DNA from: JAEUMW01 sp963734295
Lineage (GTDB): Bacteria; Pseudomonadota; Gammaproteobacteria; Burkholderiales; JAEUMW01
Assembly (NCBI GenBank): GCA_963734295.1
Contig: CAVTGS010000026.1
Span: 1-64,000 of the forward strand
DNA length: 64,000 nt
Direction of reading: 5' to 3'
Part shown: positions 1 through 9,286 of the stretch, piece by piece
Layout of the letters: each line of letters starts with the position of its first letter
Numbering within the stretch: the stretch's first letter is position 1
The notes under the pieces: generated by a model
Databases searched by the model: none
What the model was told of the DNA's origin: nothing
Seen by the model: only the letters and a program-made list of their open reading frames with translations
Program-made: the position numbers and the translations under genes

Positions 1-5
1 CCCCC

Positions 6-1322
6 GTGTCATTCGCTGAGGCAGTGCGCTTCTGGCTGAAGCTCGGATTCATCGGTTTCGGGGGGCCCGCAGGACAGATTGCCATCATGCATCAGGAACT
101 GGTCGAGCGCCGGCGCTGGATTTCGGAGAAGCGCTTTCTGCATGCGCTGAATTACTGCATGGTGCTGCCCGGCCCCGAAGCCCAGCAGCTTGCGACCTAC
201 ATCGGCTGGCTCATGCATCGAACCTGGGGCGGCATCGTCGCCGGCGGCCTATTCGTGCTGCCGTCGCTTTTCATCCTGATCGCGCTCTCGTGGCTCTACA
301 TGGCGCTCGGAAACCTCCCGGCGGTCGCTGGTGTTCTCTACGGAATCAAACCCGCCGTCACGGCCATCGTCGTGTTCGCCGCCTATCGCATCGGCTCGCG
401 GGCGCTCCGCAATCCCCTCCTGTGGCTGATTGCCGCTGCGGCGTTTGTTGCCATATTTGCGCTCAACGCCCCGTTTCCAGCCATCGTGCTGGCTGCCGGT
501 CTAATCGGGTACGTCGGCGGTCGAATCTACCCGGAGAAGTTCCGGATCGGGGGCGGTCACGGCAGTGCGCACGGGGGCTACGGACCTGCGCTCATCGACG
601 ACGATACGCCGACCCCGGAGCATGCGCGGTTCACGCGCGCCCGCTTCGCATGGGTACTCGGAGCGGGACTTGTGCTTTGGGCTGCCGGCATCGCCCTGCT
701 TACCGCGGTATCGGGCTGGCAAAGCGTCCTCACTCAGATGGGATGGTTCTTCACGAAAGCGGCGCTGCTGACCTTCGGCGGCGCTTACGCGGTGCTTCCC
801 TACGTTTATCAAGGCGCGGTGGAGCACCACCAATGGCTGAGCCCCACGCAGATGATCGACGGCCTCGCGCTCGGCGAGACGACACCCGGCCCGCTCATCA
901 TGGTCGTTGCGTTCGTTGGATTCGTCGGCGCCTGGGGTAAAGAAGTGTTTGGCCCAAATTGGCTATTCGTGGGTGGGGCAGCAGGCGCCACTGTCGCCAC
1001 CCTCTTTACCTTCCTGCCGTCGTTCATCTTCATCCTGCTGGGGGGTCCGCTCGTGGAGACGACCCACGAGAACCTGCATTTCACGGCCCCGCTCACCGGC
1101 ATTACGGCCGCGGTCGTGGGGGTGATCGCCAACCTCGCTGCATTTTTCGCCTACCATGTACTCTGGCCGTCCGGCTTCTCGGGTACCTTCGAGTGGGTGG
1201 CTGCCCTGATCGGGGCCGGCGCGCTCCTCGCCCTGTTCCGATTCAAGTTCGGCGTGATCCCGGTGATACTGGCGTGCGGCGTCGCGGGCTACCTGGCGTC
1301 CCTCCTCGGCTTCACGCATTAA
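6..1322 (+). CDS. chrA: Chromate transporter, CHR family (long form)
   Basis: Polytopic inner-membrane protein of the CHR family; characterised members export chromate. The 438-residue product has two homologous halves, as in the long-chain ChrA type. The first opens with LGFIGFGGPAGQI near residue 13. The second repeats the signature as LLTFGGAYAVLPY near residue 254 and GETTPGPL near residue 290. About ten hydrophobic segments are visible. The frame opens with GTG at the extreme left edge of the window, so the real start and its ribosome binding site may lie outside. It ends 10 bp before the stop of the convergent PHB depolymerase gene. The family call is secure; the substrate is assumed from the family. 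Confidence 0.9.
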   Translation: MSFAEAVRFWLKLGFIGFGGPAGQIAIMHQELVERRRWISEKRFLHALNYCMVLPGPEAQQLATYIGWLMHRTWGGIVAGGLFVLPSLFILIALSWLYMALGNLPAVAGVLYGIKPAVTAIVVFAAYRIGSRALRNPLLWLIAAAAFVAIFALNAPFPAIVLAAGLIGYVGGRIYPEKFRIGGGHGSAHGGYGPALIDDDTPTPEHARFTRARFAWVLGAGLVLWAAGIALLTAVSGWQSVLTQMGWFFTKAALLTFGGAYAVLPYVYQGAVEHHQWLSPTQMIDGLALGETTPGPLIMVVAFVGFVGAWGKEVFGPNWLFVGGAAGATVATLFTFLPSFIFILLGGPLVETTHENLHFTAPLTGITAAVVGVIANLAAFFAYHVLWPSGFSGTFEWVAALIGAGALLALFRFKFGVIPVILACGVAGYLASLLGFTH

Positions 1323-1332
1323 CAGGCTTTCG

Positions 1333-2929
1333 TCACGGGCATACCGCCTCCGTCGGCTTGTTGTTTCGCGTGACCGGCGTGCCTTGGCGGAAGGAGAAGA
1401 ACGGATCGCAGGGCGGCGGCGTGGTCGCCGTGAGCACGCCGACCTCGTCCGAATCCGCGCTCTCCCGGTTCGACTGGCTCACCGCCCGCACGACATAGAA
1501 ATACCGCGTGCGCGCGCGGACCGCAGGATCGACGTACAGGGTGGTCTCCACCAGACGCGCGGTCAGCCGCTGGCCGCGGCCGTAGGGTCCCCCGACCGCC
1601 GTGCTCCGGTACACGTTGTAGGCGACGGCGCCGGCCACCGCGTCCCAGCGGAGCGCGACCTGGCGGTGCGTGAAGTCGCCGACGACGAGGCTCGCCGGCG
1701 CGCCGAACTCACCGCCTGTCGACACCGACGGCGCAACACCGGGGTGCTTCCCAGCCAGCCGACCCAGCATCCGTCGCACCGCGGCGATCTGCAGACCTTG
1801 CCTGGGTCGCGAAACGGCCCCGATTGTTGAGCCCGTCGTTGTAACCCCACCAGTCCCAGCAGGCCTGGGGATTGAGCGGCAGCAAAGGAGCGAGTGGGGT
1901 CGGCTGCGTCGGCTGGGTCTGCGGATAGAGGACGATGAGACGGTTCTCGTCCGCCCACCGGTTGTAGCCGGCGTGCTCGTAGAACGCGTTCCCGATCTGC
2001 TCGGCGGACTGCCCGCAGCCGTGGAAGGCGACGTGCACGCGGCACGACTCTCCCCGCGCGCAGGCATCGGGGACGTATGCATACCCCTCGTCCGCCATGG
2101 AGATGCGGCGAGGCGACGCCGCGCCACGGGAATCGAGTGCAAACTCACCCTGCGAGAAGCGGATGATTCTCCCCCCTGGCGCGCTTGCTGAATCGCTTCG
2201 TCTCAGCATGCCGTAGAACAGTTGCAGCATGCTGCCGGCAGCATCGTAAGGTGAGTTGTCCGCCGCCGGATCGCGGCAGAGATTGAGGAAGTTGCCGCCC
2301 GTCCGCGGGCACAGGTTGCATGCCGCGTCTCCCGCACCGCAGTCGACGGTGATCTGGGCGTGGGCGGCATTCAGATTGTCCTTGTAGAAGATCCGGCTCC
2401 TGTCGACGTATCGCGAGTAGTAGTCGTACAGCGCATCCGTTACTGGCGCTTTCACGAGCCCGTCGTTGTACCCGTGAAAGAGCCACACCCGCTGCCGCGC
2501 AAGATGCGACGTCGCGTCGATCCGGCCCGAGCGCGCCCACGCGTCCGTGGTTCGCACCATCCGGTTAAGCTGCGCCGACGTGATCGCCAGCTTTGGGAAG
2601 TCCGGATCGCCCTGCATGCAGCGCGCGAGCGCCGTGCCGAGGGCGCCGCGCAGCGAGGGCACGCGATCGAACGCGCACAAGTAGGGGCCGCCCGCCGTCG
2701 CGCCGACGCCCTTCACGATGGCCGAGTACGCGACTCCGAACTGGACCGCCATGTAGGCGCCCGAAGAGACCCCGGAGACGGTGGTCTCGCGCAGATCGAC
2801 GTTGTACGAGGGCAGCGGCTCGGCATCGCCCGCCAAGGTGGGACGGGACGGTCCTATCAGCAATGCCGCGGCGTAAATGAAGGCCGCAAGAAATCGCTCC
2901 TTATTATGGCGTCGGGCGTGAGTGGTCAT
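1333..2929 (-). CDS. Secreted poly(3-hydroxybutyrate) depolymerase with C-terminal fibronectin III domain (one frame break)
   Basis: Extracellular-type PHB depolymerase/esterase. Residues 1 to about 34 form a signal peptide (basic start, hydrophobic core ending near TLAGD). The catalytic domain carries the lipase box GVSSGAY near residue 55 and the HGCGQ motif typical of this esterase family. After a linker, the C-terminal ~100 residues read as a fibronectin type III domain (RQVALRWDAVAGAVAYNVYR), a common linker/binding module in these enzymes. The reading frame changes near 1800, between ...GRFATQ and GLQIAAVRRML. Skipping one base restores continuity, and the total length is 3n+1, so a single inserted base is the simplest explanation. 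The start is ATG 2929. Confidence 0.8.
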
Positions 2930-2984
2930 GATCGGCCTTACGCAATTCGTGGGAGCGCCAGACTAGAGTCAAGACCAGCGGCGC

Positions 2985-3236
2985 TAGGAGGATGCGCAAG
3001 GCACTCGATCTCGATGGGCGAGTGGAGCCGCTGATGACGGCAACGCCTTCGTCGCGTAAACGCCCAGCAGCGTCGTGGGCGCGCAGGATCGCGTCGCCGT
3101 GCGTTCGTGCGGAACAGAACAGCGCGGTCTTGCGGGCCAAGAGGAGCGCCACCGGGCCGACGGTCTGTAGCGCTGCCGGCGCTGAAGCTCCCAGCCTCTC
3201 GTTCAGGCGCGCCGGCCAGTATGAGTCAGCCGGCAT
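2985..3236 (-). pseudogene. Remnant of a DprA-like DNA-processing/Rossmann protein
   Basis: From ATG 3236 the frame reads MPADSYWPARLNERLG, then TALFCSARTHGDAIL and AAGRLRDEGVAVISG. This matches the N-terminal and first Rossmann part of small DprA-like proteins (typically ...VALFCSARCPGDAILRAYD...VISGFHSP). Right after VISG the expected HSPIEIECL appears in another frame (near 3015-3035), and RILL then returns to the original frame, so two small indels lie here. The family's remaining C-terminal part is absent: the frame runs out just upstream of the PHB depolymerase start. I read this as a truncated, non-functional fragment. Its neighbours are other defence-type remnants. Confidence 0.5.
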
Positions 3237-3379
3237 TAACGTCGCCACCCCTTTTTGCTCTCGCTGACCGCGTCGCCACGGCGGCTGCATGCCGGCCAGG
3301 CCGTCATACCGCATACCGGTGTTGTCGCTACGCAGGAAGTCGACCCCTTTCGCGAGCAATCCGCCGTCGCACCCCTGCG

Positions 3380-3598
3380 CTACGTGCCCGCCATTGCAGG
3401 CGTGGTCTCGAAAACCAGCTTCCCGGCCTCCAGGCTGGGGGCGCGTTTGGACAAGTGCAGGATCTCGACGCCCACCACCTGATTCTCGGCGTTGTAATCC
3501 AGCACCACGCCCGGAGACACCTCCTCAGATTCGACGATCTTCGATTCGTCCAGACGCAGATAGAGCGCGTCGGCTTCCTGGTCAACATGCAGTCTCAT
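3380..3598 (-). CDS. DUF2283 family small protein (probable antitoxin-like partner)
   Basis: A 72-residue acidic protein with the DUF2283 pattern: DQEADALYLRLDES near the start, VVLDYNAENQVVGVEIL in the middle. Its ATG overlaps the last bases of the upstream DUF4258 gene in a 4-bp ATGA arrangement, so the two are translationally coupled. DUF4258 and DUF2283 proteins are frequent neighbours and are usually regarded as a toxin-antitoxin-like pair, although this is by association. Nothing in the sequence shows a DNA-binding motif. Confidence 0.75.
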   Translation of the reverse strand: MRLHVDQEADALYLRLDESKIVESEEVSPGVVLDYNAENQVVGVEILHLSKRAPSLEAGKLVFETTPAMAGT

Positions 3599-3846
3599 AA
3601 CTTCCCTCTCATGCTCCGGTCGAAGAATACGCTCACCACGCGAACCGGTTCAACCGAGATGTTGACCACCACGCGGAGTACCCGGCCGTCTGATTCGGGA
3701 ATGGGCCGGTACCGGCGCTCCAGCGAGGCATCCTCCGGGTCTGCCTCGCGCGAGGCCGGTTCGCGCAGAGCGCGCTCCAGCCATTCGAGCGGAATGTCCC
3801 GCTCGGCCAGCACCTTCTTCGCGTGCTCGGTCAATGTGTAGTTCAC
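3595..3846 (-). CDS. DUF4258 family small protein (probable toxin-like partner)
   Basis: An 83-residue protein starting at GTG 3846 with VNYTLTEHAKKVLAERDI, the DUF4258 signature, and ending with VVSVFFDRSMRGKL. The family has a RelE/HigB-like small-toxin size and is often paired with DUF2283. I chose the GTG start over the longer upstream frame because homology begins exactly there. It overlaps the stop codon of a restriction-modification tail (GTGA), so the module is translationally coupled to both neighbours. Toxin activity is inferred from the family context only. Confidence 0.7.
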   Translation of the reverse strand: MNYTLTEHAKKVLAERDIPLEWLERALREPASREADPEDASLERRYRPIPESDGRVLRVVVNISVEPVRVVSVFFDRSMRGKL

Positions 3847-3985
3847 TCGTGGCCGGCCTCCGCATCGCGGCCCATGCGGTACTTGATGTCGTAGTTGATA
3901 ATGAAGTCCAGCTCCTCTTCCGTGAAGCCAAGTGGCGCGCATGCAGCGCGTCGATCCGAGCACTCGCTTCCTGTTCGCTGACAAC
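3843..3985 (-). pseudogene. C-terminal tail of a restriction-modification/DNA methyltransferase protein
   Basis: Reading leftward, one frame gives SEQEASARIDALHARH. After a shift near 3925 another gives GFTEEELDFIINYDIKYRMG, ending at a TGA (3845-3843). The end sequence (EEELDFIINYDIKYRMG) is typical of the extreme C-terminus of large Eco57I-like or class I SAM-dependent DNA methyltransferases. No methyltransferase body lies upstream: 3990-4158 is non-coding and then the DUF72 gene begins. This is therefore a leftover tail, not a working gene. Confidence 0.5.
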
Positions 3986-4158
3986 TTCTTGTCTGGTTGA
4001 GATTATGATGCTAGCACATAGGGCGAAGCAGCCCAACGCCTGTGCGTGGGGCCAGTACGACCCACCTAGCACTCCAACTGCGATCACTTATCGGCGGGCT
4101 CTGGAGTTGCCTTGCTGTACTTCGTGAGGGTTGCCGTCGCTCGTAACCACTCGCTGGA

Positions 4159-4867
4159 TCACCCCGATCCACCTGCTGCACGCCACAGCTCGTTCATCCG
4201 CTGTGCGAACCGCGTGCCCAGTGCCTCGTCCTCGTGCATGAAATAGACGTAGGTGCGAAGGAGCTTCCGGTCAGCGATGCGCTCGACCCAGCCTTGCAAA
4301 TCGCGGTCTTCGTAATGCGTACGGCGCAAGCGGATATACCCGAAATCCGAAGTGGCAACGAACGGCGTGTCGCCCGTCGTCGGTGACGCAGAGCATCGCC
4401 GCGCGGGCGCGAAGCGCTTCGTACACCTCGTCGTCGTGCCATGAAACGTGGCGAAACTCGAATGCGGCACGCGTCTCGGCCGGTACCAGGTCGAGGAACG
4501 CCTGCAGCCGCGGGACATCCTTCCTGAGATACGGCGGCAACTGGAACAGCAGCACGCCGAGCTTGCTCCCGAGCGCAGCAGCGCGTTGCACAAACGCACC
4601 CACCTCCCCCTCGGCCTCGCGCAAACGCTTGTCGTGGGTGATGCGCCGCGGTGCCTTCAGGGTGAAGGCGAAATGCACGGGCACCTCTTCCGCCCAGCGC
4701 GCGAGCATCGTTTCCGCCGGCATCCGGTAGAAGGTGTTGTTGATCTCGACCGTCCTGAATCGCTCGGCGTAGTAGCGCAGCATCTCGGCCGCCGGGAGCT
4801 TTTCCGGATAGAAGCGCCCCAACCACTCCTTGTAGGAATAGCCGCTCGTTCCCGCTAACATCTCCAT
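4159..4867 (-). CDS. DUF72 family protein (one frame break)
   Basis: DUF72 (YecE-like TIM-barrel) protein of about 235 residues. The N-terminus MLAGTSGYSYKEWLGRFYP and the internal TVEINNTFYRMP and KLGVLLFQLPPYL are diagnostic of the family. The C-terminal part (YIRLRRTHYEDRDLQGW, YVYFMHEDEALG) lies in a second frame. The join is at CVTDD/GDTPFVATSDFG near 4378, where one extra G explains the shift; the length is 3n+1. ATG 4867 and ATG 4861 are both possible starts. The biochemical role of DUF72 is unknown. The gene is divergent from ligD, with starts less than 60 bp apart. Confidence 0.8.
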
Positions 4868-4893
4868 GGTCCGTGCTCCCGGAGGCAATCCTC

Positions 4894-7647
4894 GTGGTCC
4901 GTGCTCCGTCCAAGGCTATGCGCGCGAACGGTGCTCGAGGAGTTGCGTCCGCATCGCTCCGTGACTATTCCGCCAAGCGGACCTTCGGCGCCACGCCCGA
5001 GCCAGCGCCCGCAGAGCCCGAGGCGCGGGTCGGGCCGCTCCTCTTCGTCGTCCAGCAGCACTCGGCCCGCCGGCTGCATTATGACTTCCGTCTCGAATGC
5101 GCGGGAGTCCTGAAATCGTGGGCCGTACCCAAGGGACCCTCGCTCGACCCGGCCGAGAAGCGCCTCGCCGTGCAGACGGAAGATCATCCGTTCGAGTACG
5201 CCTCGTTCGAGGGTGTGATTCCGCCGGGGCAGTACGGTGCGGGCGAAGTGATCGTCTGGGATTGCGGCGTCTATTCGCCGGACGAAGGCCAGGAATACTG
5301 GTTCCACGACCGGACCGAGGCGGAGCGGCGGGTCACGGAAGGTCTCGACCAGGGCAAGCTCGGATTCCTTCTGCGCGGCGAAAAGGTAAAGGGCTCCTTC
5401 GCGCTCGTCCGGAGCTCGGACAAGAAGAACTGGCTGCTCATCAAGCACAAGGACCGATTCGCAGCCAAGCGCGACATCACCGCGCAGAATCGATCCGTCC
5501 TCTGCGGCGCGGCAGTCGAGGCGCTCAAGGTTCTCCCGGCGCACCGCCTTCCCGCCTCTCGGCTCGTTCCAGCGGGGGAGATCGAAGCGATGCCCGCCAA
5601 GCTCGCGCCGATGCTCGCCGAATCGGGGGATGCTCCGTTCAACCGCGCCGACTGGATGTGGGAACCCAAGCTCGACGGCTATCGCGTGCTCGCGTTCGTG
5701 AGCGAACAAGGGGTGAAGCTCCGTTCGCGGCGCGGCCTCGACTTGGCTGCAGCCTTTCCCGCGTTGACCGCGGAGCTCGCCGCGCAATGCGTGAGCGGCA
5801 TGATCCTCGACGGCGAGATCGTCGCGTTCGACGCGAGCGGCAAGCCCTCGTTCGGCGCGTTGCAGAATCGCGTTCAATTGAAGACGGAGCGCGACATCGC
5901 CGCGGCCGACCGCACGGCACCCGTGGTCTTCTCCTGCTTCGATATCCTGTACTTCGCCGGCGTCGATCTGCGCCGATCGCCCTATTCGGATCGGCGTCGC
6001 TATCTCGCGCAGTGCCTGCTGCCATCGCCCCTCGTGCAACTCGTGCACGCCCACGAGGACGGCGTCGCACTGCACGCGGCCGCGCTTGCAAACGGTTTCG
6101 AAGGCGTGGTGGGCAAACGCAAGGACAGCAGGTACGAGGCGGGCCGGCGCTCCGCGTCGTGGCTCAAGGTCAAGTCTACGAAGAGCGGTGAATTCGTCGT
6201 CGGCGGGTACACGAAGGGCAAGGGGTCGCGCGCGGCGCTCGGCGCGCTGCTCATCGGATACCGGGACCGCGGCAAGCTGCGCTTCGCCTCGCACGTGGGA
6301 TCGGGCTTCGATGTCGAATCGCTAGCGCTCATGAAAGCACGCCTCGACCCGCTGCGAACAAGTGAGTGCCCGTTCGCCGAGCAACCCGTGCTGAACGGGC
6401 CGACGGTCTGGGTCGAACCAAAAGTCGTCGTGGAGGTGAAGTTTCAAAACTGGACCGACGACGGCAGCCTGCGCGCGCCGGTGTTCCTGCGCATGCGGGA
6501 CGACGTCGATCCGAAGCGCGTGCGGCGTCCGAAGTCCAACCCGACGCCGCATCCGAGTGCCGCGCCGCACACCGGCACCGAGGTCGACGACATCGTGCAG
6601 CAGCTGGAGACCAGGAAAGCGACTTTTGCGCTTGCGGTCGGCCCGCATCGCATACGTCTCACCAACCTCGATCGCGTCTACTGGCCCGCCGACGCCGCGC
6701 TCAATCAGCCGGCGCTCACCAAGCGCGACCTGGTGCGCTATTTCGCGCAAGTCTCGCCTTACATCCTGCCGCATCTCGCGGATCGCCCGCTCACCATGAT
6801 CCGCATGCCGGAAGGGATCGTCGGTCAGCGCTTCTTCCAGAAGCACTGGGAGCAGGAACGGCCCGAGTTCGTCGAGACCATCACCGTCTTCTCGGAGCAC
6901 AAGGACGAGCGTCACGACTACATCGTCTGCAACAACCTGCCAACGCTTTTGTGGCTCGCGCAGTCGGGCACGCTCGAATTCCACGTCTGGCACTCGCGCG
7001 CGAAGCCGGGTCCCGACGCAACGAGCAAGAGCACCGACTACGCGAGCTCGCTCGCCGCGATGGAAGGGTCGGTGCTCAACTATCCAGACTACGTAATTTT
7101 CGACATCGACCCCTACATCTATTCGGGAAAGGAAGCACAGGGCGCCGAGCCGGAGCTCAACACCGTCGCCTTCGAGAAGGGCAAAGAGGTAGCGTTCTGG
7201 TTGCGCGAGCTCCTGCTCGGCATGTCCCTCGAATCCATCGTCAAGACCTCGGGCAAGACCGGGCTGCACGTCTTCGTGCCGATCCGGCGCACGCTGGATT
7301 TCGATGCAGCGCGCCACGTCTCCGAGCTGGTCGGTCGGCATCTCATGCGAAGCCACCCGAAGGACATCACGATGGAGTGGAGCGTGCCCAAGCGGACCGG
7401 CAAGATCTTCATGGACTACAATATGAACGTTCGCGGCAAGACGCTGAACGTCGCCTACTCGCCGAGGGGTGTGCCCGGCGCACCGGTGTCGATGCCGCTC
7501 ACGTGGGAGGAACTGGCGAAGGCGCATCCGCTCGACTTTCGCATCACGAACGTCGTGGAGCGTCTGGCCGCAACGGGTGATCGCTGGCGCGAAGCCCTGA
7601 CCCGCAAACAGAGCCTCGAAAGCGCGTTGCAAAGCGCACGGGCCTAA
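4894..7647 (+). CDS. ligD: ATP-dependent DNA ligase D (3'-phosphoesterase, ligase and polymerase domains)
   Basis: Multidomain end-joining ligase of about 917 residues. The domain order is 3'-phosphoesterase (residues ~35-190; HYDFRLE, VPKGPS, GVIPPGQYGAG), then ATP-dependent ligase (~215-520) with the adenylated lysine in the KLDGYR motif near residue 259, then a primase-like polymerase (~585-910) with the catalytic FDIDP near 737 and SGKTGLHVF. The enzyme fills in, trims and seals double-strand breaks with Ku. GTG 4894 follows GGAGG; ATG 4918 and GTG 4873 are alternatives. It is followed after 20 bp by ku. Its last ~670 bp are part of a tandem duplication, and a second copy of this 3' end lies at 9287-9956. 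Confidence 0.95.
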   Translation: MVRAPSKAMRANGARGVASASLRDYSAKRTFGATPEPAPAEPEARVGPLLFVVQQHSARRLHYDFRLECAGVLKSWAVPKGPSLDPAEKRLAVQTEDHPFEYASFEGVIPPGQYGAGEVIVWDCGVYSPDEGQEYWFHDRTEAERRVTEGLDQGKLGFLLRGEKVKGSFALVRSSDKKNWLLIKHKDRFAAKRDITAQNRSVLCGAAVEALKVLPAHRLPASRLVPAGEIEAMPAKLAPMLAESGDAPFNRADWMWEPKLDGYRVLAFVSEQGVKLRSRRGLDLAAAFPALTAELAAQCVSGMILDGEIVAFDASGKPSFGALQNRVQLKTERDIAAADRTAPVVFSCFDILYFAGVDLRRSPYSDRRRYLAQCLLPSPLVQLVHAHEDGVALHAAALANGFEGVVGKRKDSRYEAGRRSASWLKVKSTKSGEFVVGGYTKGKGSRAALGALLIGYRDRGKLRFASHVGSGFDVESLALMKARLDPLRTSECPFAEQPVLNGPTVWVEPKVVVEVKFQNWTDDGSLRAPVFLRMRDDVDPKRVRRPKSNPTPHPSAAPHTGTEVDDIVQQLETRKATFALAVGPHRIRLTNLDRVYWPADAALNQPALTKRDLVRYFAQVSPYILPHLADRPLTMIRMPEGIVGQRFFQKHWEQERPEFVETITVFSEHKDERHDYIVCNNLPTLLWLAQSGTLEFHVWHSRAKPGPDATSKSTDYASSLAAMEGSVLNYPDYVIFDIDPYIYSGKEAQGAEPELNTVAFEKGKEVAFWLRELLLGMSLESIVKTSGKTGLHVFVPIRRTLDFDAARHVSELVGRHLMRSHPKDITMEWSVPKRTGKIFMDYNMNVRGKTLNVAYSPRGVPGAPVSMPLTWEELAKAHPLDFRITNVVERLAATGDRWREALTRKQSLESALQSARA

Positions 7648-7654
7648 CCACCTT

Positions 7655-7665
7655 AAAGGAGGTGA
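7655..7665 (+). promoter_or_regulatory. Perfect extended Shine-Dalgarno of ku copy 1
   Basis: AAAGGAGGTGA is fully complementary to the 3' end of 16S rRNA. GGAGG sits 5 nt before ATG 7668 and fixes the ku start; the in-frame GTG at 7662 falls inside the SD and is not used. The same element precedes the second ku at 9964-9974. Confidence 0.8.
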
Positions 7666-7667
7666 GC

Positions 7668-8537
7668 ATGGCTGCTCGATCGATTGCGTCGCTGACGATC
7701 TCGTTCGGTCTCGTGTCCATTCCCGTAAAGCTCTATTCGGCCACCGAGGCGAGTCGTGCGATCTCGTTCAATCTGCTGCACAAGACCTGCGGCTCGCGAC
7801 TCAAGCAGCAGTACGTCTGCGTGAAGGAGGACGTCGTGGTGCCCCGCGACGACATGGTGAAAGGCTACGAATTCGCCAAGGACCAGTACGTGATGTTCAC
7901 GGCGGAAGAGCTGAAGGCGCTCGAGGAGGCGGGCACGCACGCCGCCGACATCACCGAGTTCGTGCCAATCGAAGCGATCGACCCGGTGTACTTCGACAAG
8001 GCCTACTACCTCGCGCCGGACAAGGGCGGCGCCAAGCCCTATGCGCTGCTCACGAAGGCCCTGCGCGAGTCGGACCGCTGTGCCATCGGCCGCTGGGCCG
8101 CGCGCGGCAAGCAGTACATCGTGATGATCCGTCCGATCGAGGACGGACTCGTCATGCAGCAGTTGCTGTACGCCGCCGAGGTGCGGTCGATGAAGGACCT
8201 CGAGATCCCGCAGACCGACGTCAAGGACGCCGAGCTCAAGCTCGCGCAGCAGTTGATCGAGCAGCAGGCCTCCGACACCTTCGATCCCGGCGCGTACACC
8301 GACGAAGTGCGCACGCGCATCGACGCAGCGGTGCAGAAGAAGGTCGAAGGGCAGGAGATCACGATGACCGAGGCGCCCGAGGGCGGCGCACAGGTCATCG
8401 ATCTGATGGAAGCGCTGCGCGCGAGCCTGGAGAAGAAGGCGCCGGTTAAGGCGGCGAAGCCAGAAGTCGAAACACGCAAACCGCCCAAGCGCGCCCGGGC
8501 TGCGGAACCCGCCACGCGCAGGGCGGCGAAGAAATAG
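7668..8537 (+). CDS. ku: Ku protein, copy 1
   Basis: Bacterial Ku homodimer subunit, 289 residues, which rings broken DNA ends and recruits LigD. The N-terminus (ARSIASLTISFGLVSIPVKL) and the core (RCAIGRWAARGKQYIVMIRP) are typical. The C-terminal ~35 residues are a Lys/Arg/Ala/Pro-rich tail (KPPKRARAAEPATRRAAKK) like the DNA-binding extensions of other bacterial Ku proteins. It lies 20 bp after ligD behind a perfect Shine-Dalgarno sequence, so the two are almost certainly co-transcribed. Copy 2 (9977-10846) differs at only two residues: D/E in the PRD-MVKG segment and M/I in the RS-KDLE segment. Confidence 0.95.
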   Translation: MAARSIASLTISFGLVSIPVKLYSATEASRAISFNLLHKTCGSRLKQQYVCVKEDVVVPRDDMVKGYEFAKDQYVMFTAEELKALEEAGTHAADITEFVPIEAIDPVYFDKAYYLAPDKGGAKPYALLTKALRESDRCAIGRWAARGKQYIVMIRPIEDGLVMQQLLYAAEVRSMKDLEIPQTDVKDAELKLAQQLIEQQASDTFDPGAYTDEVRTRIDAAVQKKVEGQEITMTEAPEGGAQVIDLMEALRASLEKKAPVKAAKPEVETRKPPKRARAAEPATRRAAKK

Positions 8538-8563
8538 CACGCACGAACGAAAACCCGCCCGCC

Positions 8564-9286
8564 ATGCACCAGTACGGCGTGCGCGACGTCGAGAGGCTGC
8601 TGCGCCTGTCGCGTAGCACCATCCGCACGCTGATCGAGGCCGGGTTCGTGTCGCCCGCGCGCGGCCCGCGCAACGCGTGGCTGTTCTCGTTCCAGGATCT
8701 GATCGTCCTGCGCACTGCCCAGGCACTCGCCGAGGCCAAGGTTCCGCGGAGACGAATCACGCGGTCGATCAAGGAACTGCGCCGTCATCTGCCCGAGACC
8801 ATGCCGCTATCGGGGCTCAGCATCTGCGCCGTGGCAGACCGCGTGGTCGTGAAGGAAGGCGGCAGCCGGTGGCAGGCGGATTCGGGGCAATACCTGCTGG
8901 CGTTCGAGGGCGATCCTGCGGACGGCTCGTTGAGCGTGATCGAACGCGGCGACGCGGAGGCGACGCCCAGCGCGGAGGACTGGTTCGAGCGCGGCGTCGC
9001 GCTGGAAAGCGAGGATGCCGAGGCCGCGTGCCTGGCGTATCGAGCAAGCCATCGCCGCCGACCCGACGTTTCTCGACGCCTACATCAATCTCGGATCGCT
9101 GCTCCACGAAGCCGGACGCCTCGCGCAGGCCGAGCGCGTCTATCGCGACGCATCGCAAGCGTGCGGCAACGACCCCGCGCTGCTATACAACCTCGGCGTT
9201 CTGCTCGACGATCTCAACCGCAAGAACGAAGCGATGGAAACCTACGAAACCGCGCTGCGCGGCAGATCCCGATCTGGCGGATTGCC
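8564..9286 (+). pseudogene. HTH-TPR protein, truncated copy 1
   Basis: Same protein as the full-length gene at 10869-11687, but cut off by the duplication junction. The N-terminal MerR-like helix-turn-helix (MHQYGVRDVERLLRLSRSTI) is intact. Near 9040 an extra base relative to copy 2 breaks the frame in the first TPR (CGTATCGAGCAAGCC against CGTATCAGCAAGCC). A second extra base lies near 9262. At 9287 the sequence switches into the LigD polymerase domain. As written, the TPR frame runs into LigD in frame from 9015 to 9956. If both extra bases are sequencing errors, the protein instead ends in an unrelated tail near 9405. Either way the last TPR is lost. Confidence 0.75.

Larger units (their letters stand above)
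6978..9286 (+). repeat. Tandem direct repeat, copy 1 (ligD 3' end, ku, HTH-TPR 5' part)
   Basis: This stretch recurs immediately downstream with an offset of 2305-2309 bp. It covers the C-terminal half of the LigD polymerase domain, the whole of ku and most of the HTH-TPR gene. The two copies differ by scattered substitutions (roughly 1.5-2 percent by eye) and a few small indels. Examples are a CCGC unit before the HTH-TPR start, and single extra bases near 9040 and 9262 in copy 1. Confidence 0.9.

Noticed and set aside
4855..7632. Long open frames on the minus strand opposite ligD (479 and 436 codons)
   Set aside because: Shadow frames of a high-GC coding region: compositionally biased, no recognisable motifs. 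LigD on the plus strand has all domains intact.
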